Source: Pseudomonadota bacterium
GTDB taxonomy: Bacteria; Pseudomonadota; Alphaproteobacteria; Rhizobiales; Xanthobacteraceae
Direction: 5' to 3'
Assembly: GCA_023442085.1 (NCBI GenBank)
Contig: JAEZMT010000118.1
Location: forward strand, 1-15,514
Length of the DNA: 15,514 nt
A program made the translations under genes and the position numbers. The notes under the pieces are model-generated. The model saw nothing but the letters and a program-made list of their open reading frames with translations, ran no database searches and had not been told where the DNA came from. Positions 9,694 to 15,514 of this stretch are shown here, piece by piece. How positions within the stretch are numbered: position 1 is the stretch's first letter; each line of letters starts with the position of its first letter.

Positions 9694-10593
9694 CTAGGCG
9701 CCGGTTTTCTTGAGCAGCTCTTCCACGGCCAGCATGTCGCGCCAGGCGAAGCGCTTGCCCAGCGGCGTGCGCAGCAGGTAGGCCGGATGGAAGGTGGCGA
9801 TGGCGCGGATGGTGCGGGTGCCGGTGTCGTAATCCATGAAACGCCCGCGCAGCTTGGTGATGCCTTCCGTAGTGGCGAGCAGCGCCTGCGCCGAGGGGCC
9901 GCCCAGGCACACCAGGATATCCGGGTCGGCCAGCTCGATCTGCCGGGCGATGAAGGGCAGGCACACAGCCGTCTCCTGCGGCGTCGGCGTGCGGTTGCCC
10001 GGCGGGCGCCAGGGAATGACGTTGGCGATATAGGCGCTGGCGCGGTCAAGGCCGATGGCGGCCAGCATCAGATCGAGCAGCTTGCCGGAGCGGCCGACGA
10101 AGGGCAGGCCCTGCTGGTCCTCGTCGCGGCCCGGCGCCTCGCCCACGAACATGACCTTCGCGGCCGGATTGCCATCGGCGAACACCAGCCGGCTCGCGGT
10201 GCGCTTGAGCGCGCAGCCCTCGAACCCCTCAAGGATCGCCTTCAGCTCGTCGAGGCTCGCAGCGCCCCGGGCCGCCTCCCGCGCGCCCATCACCGCCTCG
10301 TCGGGCGGCTGGGTGACGAGGGAGGGCGGCGCGGGAGCGGCGGGACGCGCCGGCTCGTTGCGGGAGGGCGCGGGACGGGAGGGCGCGAAGCCCGCCGGGC
10401 CGCCGGAGGCCGGGCCGGCATCGGCGGCCGCGCGCGCCGAAGGGGCCGGTGGCCGGGGGCGGCTCGGCTCGGCGGCGCTTTCAGCGAAGCGGTCCACCGG
10501 CACTTCGCCGATGGCCACGTCCACGCCCGCCTCCCAGTGGAAGGCGAGAATGTCGGCCCAGTCGTCGAAGTCCCGGTCGGCGGTCACGTCCAT
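9694..10593 (-). CDS. uracil-DNA glycosylase, family 4-like
   Basis: The 299-residue protein has a family 4 type uracil-DNA glycosylase core that removes uracil from DNA to start base excision repair. Motif 1 is GEAPGRDEDQQGLPFVGRSG (residues 151-170), Asn191 follows in IANVIPWRPP, and motif 2 is FHPAYLLR (268-275). Residues 1-35 form a short acidic segment (DDWADILAFHWEAGVD), and about 40-110 is a Pro/Ala/Arg-rich low-complexity linker. Family 4 enzymes hold a 4Fe-4S cluster with four cysteines; here Cys127, Cys211 and Cys229 are present, but the first of the usual C-x-x-C pair is Phe124. The start ATG at 10593 has an AAGGAGCGG ribosome binding site. It follows the SnoaL-like gene by 24 bases. 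Confidence 0.93.
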   Translation of the reverse strand: MDVTADRDFDDWADILAFHWEAGVDVAIGEVPVDRFAESAAEPSRPRPPAPSARAAADAGPASGGPAGFAPSRPAPSRNEPARPAAPAPPSLVTQPPDEAVMGAREAARGAASLDELKAILEGFEGCALKRTASRLVFADGNPAAKVMFVGEAPGRDEDQQGLPFVGRSGKLLDLMLAAIGLDRASAYIANVIPWRPPGNRTPTPQETAVCLPFIARQIELADPDILVCLGGPSAQALLATTEGITKLRGRFMDYDTGTRTIRAIATFHPAYLLRTPLGKRFAWRDMLAVEELLKKTGA

Positions 10594-10617
10594 CCGCTCC
10601 TTTTAGCAGCGGAATGC

Positions 10618-11013
10618 TCAGGCGGGGCGCTGCTTGTAATCGAAATCGATGCCCGAAAGCAGCCAGAACTCGGCGATGCGCCCGTCCCTGAGGTGATAAA
10701 AATAGATCACCTCGGTGGCGAACACCTCCCCCGTGGCGATCAGGGTGCAGGAATAGAGAAAGCGGATGGCGAAGCGGTCCGCCTCGGCCACGATGTCGCG
10801 GATGTCGTAGACGGGATCGCCGAAATTCTGCACGTCCCATTGCAGCCGGTTGGCGATGTCGGAGAGCGCCAGCGTCTGCGCCCGGTGATGACCCACCACG
10901 TCGGGATGATAGAAGCGCTCCAGCGCCGTGTGGTCGAAGGGGCGCCACACCTCGTCCATGAGGCGGTTGGCGAAGGCGCGGACATCGTCGGGGCTCATGT
11001 CGGCAAGGCTCAT
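10618..11013 (-). CDS. SnoaL-like / NTF2-fold protein
   Basis: The 131-residue soluble protein resembles the SnoaL-like polyketide cyclase family within the NTF2 fold. Signs are an N-terminal helix (VRAFANRLMDEVW, residues 11-23), FYHPDVVGHHRAQTL (34-48) where family members have a 'hpD-v-h' motif, and the alternating strands FAIRFLYSCTLIATGEVF (81-98) and TEVIYFYHLRDGRIAEFWLL (100-119). NTF2-like proteins range from enzymes to binding modules, so no substrate can be named. The ATG at 11013 is supported by a GAGGAGG ribosome binding site; a longer frame from 11091 lacks one. It is the first gene of the probable minus-strand group with the UDG and EAL genes and is divergent from ETF-QO. Confidence 0.82.
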   Translation of the reverse strand: MSLADMSPDDVRAFANRLMDEVWRPFDHTALERFYHPDVVGHHRAQTLALSDIANRLQWDVQNFGDPVYDIRDIVAEADRFAIRFLYSCTLIATGEVFATEVIYFYHLRDGRIAEFWLLSGIDFDYKQRPA

Positions 11014-11149
11014 GGGCGGCCTCCTCGAAAGGTGCAGCCGGAGGTTAGGCCGGAACGGCCGCGCCGGTAAGGGTGCATGGGTGGCGCGCACCTCATCGCC
11101 TGGCCGGTTGGGTCCATCATTTTCGGGATAACGGCATTATGTTCCCACA

Positions 11150-11169
11150 TAGGGCAAGATGTTGCCCTA
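11150..11169. promoter_or_regulatory. 20-base palindrome in the SnoaL/ETF-QO divergent region, candidate operator
   Basis: Perfect 8-base arms TAGGGCAA and TTGCCCTA flank a GATG spacer. The site lies 79 bases before the ETF-QO start and 136 bases from the SnoaL-like start, in the most AT-rich part of the 235-base divergent space. Size and symmetry suit a dimeric TetR-, MarR- or GntR-type regulator. No matching regulator gene is in the window. Confidence 0.4.
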
Positions 11170-11248
11170 AGCGGAAGTGCGCGGTTGTCTTTGCCGGCGT
11201 GTCGTGGAAAAAGTCCAATCAACGGGATTGACGGACGGGAGCAGGCGT

Positions 11249-12922
11249 ATGAGCGCGGCGGAGCTGCCAGAGCGCGAGGGCATGGATTATGATGTGGTGG
11301 TGGTCGGCGCCGGCCCTGCGGGCCTTGCCACCGCCATCCGCCTGAAGCAGCAGGCGGCCGAGCGCGGCACGGATGTCTCCGTCGTGGTGGTGGAGAAGGG
11401 CTCGGAAGTCGGCGCCCACATCCTCTCCGGCGCGGTCGTCGATCCGGTCGGCCTCGACGCCCTCATCCCCGGCTGGCGGGAGGAGGCGGACGCGCCCCTC
11501 ACCGTTCAGGTCACCGACGATCATTTCTACCTGCTCGGCCCGGCCGGCGGCGTGAAGCTGCCCAATTTCGCCATGCCGCCGCTGATGAACAACCACGGCA
11601 ACTACGTCGGCTCCCTCGGCAACGTCTGCCGCTTCCTCGCCCAGAAGGCCGAGGCGCTGGGCGTGGAGATCTATCCGGGCTTTGCCGCCGACGAGATCCT
11701 CTATGACGACAAGGGCGCGGTCATCGGCATCGCCACCGGCGACATGGGCGTGGACAAGACCGGCGCCCAGAAGGCGGAATTCACCCGCGGCATGGAGCTG
11801 CGCGGTCGCTACACCGTATTCGCGGAAGGCGCGCGCGGGCACCTGACCAAGAAGATCATCGCCAAGTATGACCTCGGCGCGGGCCGCGACGTGCCGAAGT
11901 TCGGCATCGGCCTGAAGGAACTCTGGAAGGTGAAGCCGGAGAAGCACAAGCCCGGCCTCGTGCAGCACGCCTTCGGCTGGCCGCTCGACAGCAAGACCGG
12001 CGGCGGTGCCTTCCTCTATCACATCGACGACGAACAGGTGGTGGTGGGCTTCGTGGTCCACCTCAACTACCAGAACCCCTGGCTCTCGCCCTTCGACGAG
12101 TTCCAGCGGTTCAAGACCCACCCCATGTTCCGCGACACATTCGAGGGCGCAAAGCGCATCTCCTACGGCGCCCGCGCCATCACCGAGGGCGGCTACCAGA
12201 GCGTGCCCAAGCTCTCCTTCCCCGGCGGCGTGCTGGTGGGCTGCGCGGCGGGCTTCGTGAACGTGCCGCGCATCAAGGGCAGCCACAATGCGGTGCTCTC
12301 CGGCATGCTCGCCGCCGACCACCTGCTGGACGCGCTCGCGGCCGAGCGCAGCCACGACGAGCTTGCGAGCTACGAGGCGGCCTGGCGCTCCTCGGCCATC
12401 GGCGCGGACCTGAAGAAGGTCCGCAACATGAAGCCGCTGTGGTCGAAGTTCGGCACCTTCCTCGGCATCCCGCTGGGCGCGCTGGACATGTGGACCAACA
12501 CGTTCGGCTTCTCGCTGTTCGGCACGCTGAAGCACGGCAAGACCGACGCCGCCTCGCTGAAGCCGGCCAAGGACTGCAAGAAGATCACCTATCCCCGCCC
12601 CGACGGCGTGCTGACCTTCGACAAGCTCTCCTCGGTGTTCCTCTCGAACACCAACCACGAGGAGAACCAGCAGGTGCATCTGGTGGTGAAGGACATGGCC
12701 CTGCAGAAGGCGTCCGAGCATGACATCTATGCCGGCCCCTCCAACCGCTATTGCCCCGCCGGCGTCTATGAGTGGATCGAAGAGGGGGCGGATGCGCCGC
12801 GCTTCCAGATCAACGCGCAGAACTGCGTCCACTGCAAGACGTGCGATATCAAGGACCCGAACCAGAACATCACCTGGACCGCGCCCGAAGGCGGCGGCGG
12901 GCCGAACTATCCGAACATGTGA
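11249..12922 (+). CDS. electron transfer flavoprotein-ubiquinone oxidoreductase (ETF-QO)
   Basis: The 557-residue membrane-associated flavoprotein passes electrons from reduced ETF (from acyl-CoA and other dehydrogenases) to ubiquinone. The FAD-binding motif is VVVVGAGPAGLATAIRL (residues 16-32) with G20-x-G22-x-x-G25. Central motifs include GAHILSGAV, FAEGARGHLTKK and GGYQSVPKLSFPGG followed by VGCAAGFVNVPRIKGSHNA. The C-terminal 4Fe-4S domain is complete: Cys502 in RYCPAGVYEW and Cys526-x-x-Cys529-x-x-Cys532 in QNCVHCKTCDIKDP, ending GGGGPNYPNM as in mitochondrial and alphaproteobacterial homologues. The start at 11249 has GGGAG upstream and gives the MSAAELPEREGMDYD N-terminus typical of Rhizobiales; the frame also opens at 11177 without support. 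No ETF genes are adjacent. Confidence 0.96.
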   Translation: MSAAELPEREGMDYDVVVVGAGPAGLATAIRLKQQAAERGTDVSVVVVEKGSEVGAHILSGAVVDPVGLDALIPGWREEADAPLTVQVTDDHFYLLGPAGGVKLPNFAMPPLMNNHGNYVGSLGNVCRFLAQKAEALGVEIYPGFAADEILYDDKGAVIGIATGDMGVDKTGAQKAEFTRGMELRGRYTVFAEGARGHLTKKIIAKYDLGAGRDVPKFGIGLKELWKVKPEKHKPGLVQHAFGWPLDSKTGGGAFLYHIDDEQVVVGFVVHLNYQNPWLSPFDEFQRFKTHPMFRDTFEGAKRISYGARAITEGGYQSVPKLSFPGGVLVGCAAGFVNVPRIKGSHNAVLSGMLAADHLLDALAAERSHDELASYEAAWRSSAIGADLKKVRNMKPLWSKFGTFLGIPLGALDMWTNTFGFSLFGTLKHGKTDAASLKPAKDCKKITYPRPDGVLTFDKLSSVFLSNTNHEENQQVHLVVKDMALQKASEHDIYAGPSNRYCPAGVYEWIEEGADAPRFQINAQNCVHCKTCDIKDPNQNITWTAPEGGGGPNYPNM

Positions 12923-12939
12923 GGCGCGCCGCATGCGGA

Positions 12940-12967
12940 TCCTGCCCGGGGCAAACCTCGGGCAGGA
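12940..12967 (+). terminator. hairpin after ETF-QO, probable terminator
   Basis: Arms TCCTGCCCG (12940-12948) and CGGGCAGGA (12959-12967) pair perfectly, with GG/CC able to extend the stem inward around a CAAA loop. It starts 18 bases after the stop codon. No T-tract follows, so efficiency as an intrinsic terminator is uncertain, but it would isolate ETF-QO from the next gene. Confidence 0.55.
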
Positions 12968-13137
12968 CGCCAGCAATGGCTCTGCAACGTCATTCCCCTA
13001 CGTAATATTCCGATAGGTCAGATCGGGATTTTCGGCATCATCCTCGAATATTCGGTCTCGACGCCTGCGATCGTGGTGGACCGCGACGCCTGTCATGGCT
13101 ACTTCTGCTTGTGTGACTGTCAGGGAAGTTGCACAAA

Positions 13138-15514
13138 ATGGCCAAGAAGACGAAGGCGCCCGCTTTTGGTGGGCTCGACCGGTCGAAGACGCTTGCGGAA
13201 AATACCGTGAACGCCGGCCCGGTAGTGCTGGATTCCAACGTCACCCTCAAGAACCCGGACGGCACCGGCTTCCAGGGCGGCAGCCTCACCGTGAAGCTGG
13301 CCAAGGCGGGGGCGGATGACCACCTCTCCATCGCCGAGGTGGGCGGCATCACGCTGAAGACCGATGCCGGCACCGGCATCACCTCCGTCTTCTACAACGG
13401 CGTGCGGATCGGCACGGAGACCGTCTCCGGCTCCACCATCACGGTCAGCTTCGACCAGCCGGCGGGCGATGACGCCGCCACGGCGCTTGCCCGCGCCATC
13501 GCCTATTCCAACCCCAGCAACACCCCCTCCGCCGCCGCCCACGCGGTGACCTTCACCGCCGTCGACGCCGAGCACAGCTCGATCTCCGCGACCATGCAGC
13601 TGAAGGTGAAGGCGGAAAAAGATGCGCCGGTGTTCTCCAATTTGGGGCCCGGTTCGTCGCACACGCCGGCCAGCGCCACCGGTGGCGTTGTCATCGACGG
13701 CGACGCCCATGTGGCGAACGCTGATGGAACGGGCTTCAAAGGCGGCAAGCTGACCGTCCATATGGACGGCGCGACCGCCACGGACCAGCTTTATCTTGCC
13801 AGCGGGTCGTTCAGCGTCTCCGGCACCAAGCTGATGCTGAATGGCAAGCAGGTGGGCACCGTCTCCGCCGATGGCGCCTCCGGCCACGATCTCGCGTTCA
13901 CCTTCAAATCGAACGTTGCCGTTTCCGACGCGCAGATGAGCGCGCTGATGGATCAGGTTTCCTATCGATCAACGGCTCCCGGCTCGCCCGCCACGCCTCA
14001 CGACGTGACCTTCACGGTCACCGACGCGGAGAAGAGTGCGGCGGCCGCGCACGTCGGTCTCGCCTTCGAAAATCAGGCCCCGACAATCCTGTCGAGCAGC
14101 CCCGCCGGCGGGATCATCCGCGTCTCGGTAACCGCATCAGGTCAGCAGGGCCAGGGCGCAAGTTTAGAGCCGATCATTTCGCCAGACGGCACCAAATTGG
14201 CCTTTGGCTCCTCGGCCGCCAATCTTTATAATGGCGCTGACACTGGCCGTTATCAAATCCTCGTAAAAGACCTCTCCACCGGATCAATAACCCTAGCATC
14301 GGCGAGCGCCTCTGGCTCTCCCGCCAATATGGATACACCCATCATTTATAGCAGCGCAGATATGTCTTTTTCATTGGACGGTCACAAACTATTATTTACT
14401 TCTCTGGCATCAAACCTTTCTCCAAATGATACAAACAACTATGATGACGTATTCCTGAAGGACATCGAGACCGGCGCGATTATTCGAGTTTCGACCGACT
14501 CATCCGGCTCCCAGATTTCCGGCGGCTACTACCCCAGCTTCTCACCCGACAACACAAAAGTTGTTTTTAAAACCGCCCCCAATTTGCCTGGAGACACCAA
14601 TGGTAGTGGACTCTATGTAAAAGATCTTACCACAGGAAGCATAACACAACTTATAATAAACAAAGGAGACGGATATTCCGGAACAGCGGGATCGTCTCCT
14701 ACGTTTTCAAACGATGGAACGAAAATTGCTTTCGTTTCATTCGGAAATTCTTCAGGCCCGAATGATGTTGGTGGAAGCATTTGCATCTATGTTAAGGACC
14801 TGTCCACCGGCGATGTTACCTACGTGTCCGCGGCAAACAGCCATCAAGTCCGACCCGTCTTTTCGCCGGACGGTACCAAGATCGCCTTCGTCTCCAACGA
14901 AAGCTCCGTCGTTCCGGGTGGCGAACTGGGAGGTACCCACCTCTACGTGAAGGATCTGCAGACGGGCGAAATAACCCGCGTGAGTTCACCCGGGGAGGTT
15001 CTACCGAATGACGGCGTTGTCGGCGACCAATTTGCCTTCTCGGCCGATGGCACCAAGATCGTCTTTTCGTCTTCGGAATCGACGATGCCCGGCAACACCA
15101 ATGGCACCTCGAACATTTTCGTGGCCGATCTGGAAACCGGAGCGATTACCAAGGTCGCAGCCAACACCACCGGGATCAGCACCGGCCTTGCCTTCACGCC
15201 CGATGGCGCACACGTCATCTTCGCGTCGGACGCGACAGATCTCGTCGCCAAAGACACCAATGGGGCGACCGACGTCTTCATGGCGTCGATCCCAGCCACC
15301 TCCGTCACCAGCGCCACCCTCACCGAGGACGCGGCGCGCAAGACGCTGAATGCGGCCGGCACCTTCTATTTCGCCGATGCGGACGCGAAGGACACCCACG
15401 CGGTAAGCGTCGCCGCGCCGGACGGGGCGCTGGGGACGCTTTCCGCCAAGGTGGTGAGCGACATGAACGGCTCCGGCGCCGTGGTGTGGTCCTATGTGGT
15501 GGACGAGACCAAGG
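13138..15514 (+). CDS. large VCBS/cadherin-like repeat protein with an embedded seven-bladed PD40 (TolB-like) propeller, 3' incomplete
   Basis: Frame 1 stays open from the ATG at 13138 to the window end (792 residues so far). An in-frame TGA at 13114 and an AGGGAAG site about 10 bases upstream fix the start. Residues 25-164 and 165-315 are two related cadherin/VCBS-like repeats, sharing DGTGF-x-GG-x-LTV near the start and ending in DAP or QAP. Residues about 325-719 hold seven PD40/TolB-like blades: SPDGTK-type motifs begin at 348, 412, 469, 524, 576, 635 and 687, each followed by a V/L-K-D-L-x-T-G-x-I strand. From about 722 a VCBS repeat begins (LTEDAARKTLNAAGTFYFAD and DTHAVSV). There is no signal peptide; the basic N-terminus MAKKTKAP suits a type I-secreted protein whose C-terminal RTX signal would lie beyond the window. 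An adhesin or biofilm matrix role is inferred, not shown. Confidence 0.85.
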   Translation, partial: MAKKTKAPAFGGLDRSKTLAENTVNAGPVVLDSNVTLKNPDGTGFQGGSLTVKLAKAGADDHLSIAEVGGITLKTDAGTGITSVFYNGVRIGTETVSGSTITVSFDQPAGDDAATALARAIAYSNPSNTPSAAAHAVTFTAVDAEHSSISATMQLKVKAEKDAPVFSNLGPGSSHTPASATGGVVIDGDAHVANADGTGFKGGKLTVHMDGATATDQLYLASGSFSVSGTKLMLNGKQVGTVSADGASGHDLAFTFKSNVAVSDAQMSALMDQVSYRSTAPGSPATPHDVTFTVTDAEKSAAAAHVGLAFENQAPTILSSSPAGGIIRVSVTASGQQGQGASLEPIISPDGTKLAFGSSAANLYNGADTGRYQILVKDLSTGSITLASASASGSPANMDTPIIYSSADMSFSLDGHKLLFTSLASNLSPNDTNNYDDVFLKDIETGAIIRVSTDSSGSQISGGYYPSFSPDNTKVVFKTAPNLPGDTNGSGLYVKDLTTGSITQLIINKGDGYSGTAGSSPTFSNDGTKIAFVSFGNSSGPNDVGGSICIYVKDLSTGDVTYVSAANSHQVRPVFSPDGTKIAFVSNESSVVPGGELGGTHLYVKDLQTGEITRVSSPGEVLPNDGVVGDQFAFSADGTKIVFSSSESTMPGNTNGTSNIFVADLETGAITKVAANTTGISTGLAFTPDGAHVIFASDATDLVAKDTNGATDVFMASIPATSVTSATLTEDAARKTLNAAGTFYFADADAKDTHAVSVAAPDGALGTLSAKVVSDMNGSGAVVWSYVVDETK
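14150..14820 (+). other. AT-rich segment inside the propeller-coding region
   Basis: Hand counts give about 36% GC for 14341-14460 and 42% for 14641-14700, compared with 73% for 13261-13320 and 72% for 15421-15480 in the same gene. Codons such as ATA, TTA, AAA and TTT, rare elsewhere in the window, cluster here. The segment covers blades 1 to 4; blades 5 to 7 return to GC-rich codons without a break in the reading frame. Edges are approximate because the change is gradual on the left. Confidence 0.75.

Noticed and set aside
9606..10049. N-terminal extension of the EAL protein to about 400 residues
   Set aside because: The extra part overlaps the UDG gene in another frame, is Arg/Pro/Ser-rich without a domain, and the ATG at 9605 has its own ribosome binding site.
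9538..11070. 510-codon plus-strand open frame opposite the UDG and SnoaL-like genes
   Set aside because: Low-complexity Arg/Gly/Ala-rich translation, no ribosome binding site, and strong family motifs on the other strand.
11219..12976. 585-codon minus-strand open frame opposite ETF-QO
   Set aside because: ETF-QO is unmistakable; the reverse frame is a composition artefact.
13004..13053. Two copies of AATATTC (13004-13010 and 13047-13053) upstream of the large repeat protein gene
   Set aside because: Only seven bases, 43 apart, with no further symmetry; too weak to call regulatory sites.
13095..13319. Small plus-strand open frame beginning at the ATG at 13095
   Set aside because: It is out of frame with, and largely overlaps, the large repeat protein gene, with no ribosome binding site or recognisable domain.

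Overview
The window is GC-rich (about 70% in most genes) with compact gene spacing. The proteins look alphaproteobacterial, most likely Hyphomicrobiales (Xanthobacter/Azorhizobium-like). Supports for this are an ETF-QO with the N-terminus typical of that group, a glyoxylate carboligase-hydroxypyruvate isomerase-tartronate semialdehyde reductase-pyruvate kinase block, and a small palindromic intergenic element of a kind I recall from rhizobial-type genomes. The taxon is an inference; no rRNA or tRNA is present.

Layout. Positions 1-231 hold the 3' end of a choloylglycine-hydrolase-like gene (+). Positions 255-1547 (-) encode nicotinate phosphoribosyltransferase (NAD salvage), divergent from a DUF1801 protein (1656-2114, +). 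A small secreted YARHG-domain protein follows (2160-2447, -). The metabolic core lies at 2680-8122 (+): gcl, hyi, glxR and, after a 322-base gap, pyruvate kinase. Gcl condenses two glyoxylates to tartronate semialdehyde with loss of CO2, Hyi interconverts this with hydroxypyruvate, GlxR reduces it to D-glycerate, and pyruvate kinase closes lower glycolysis. The glycerate kinase that should connect GlxR to Pyk is not in this window. A CYTH-family triphosphatase (8349-8813, +) ends the block.

A minus-strand group reads 11013 to 8841: SnoaL-like protein, family-4-type uracil-DNA glycosylase, and a stand-alone EAL domain c-di-GMP phosphodiesterase. Divergent from it is electron-transfer flavoprotein-ubiquinone oxidoreductase (11249-12922, +), with a 20-base palindrome in the shared upstream region.

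The last feature (13138 to the window end, +, incomplete) is the most unusual. It is a large open frame of at least 792 residues: two cadherin/VCBS-like repeats, a complete-looking seven-bladed TolB/PD40 beta-propeller, and then a VCBS repeat. It has no Sec signal, as expected for a type I-secreted adhesin-like protein. Much of the propeller sequence is AT-rich (about 36-42% GC in hand-counted stretches) compared with 72-73% on both sides, so the gene looks mosaic. No CRISPR array, insertion sequence, tRNA or rRNA was seen.
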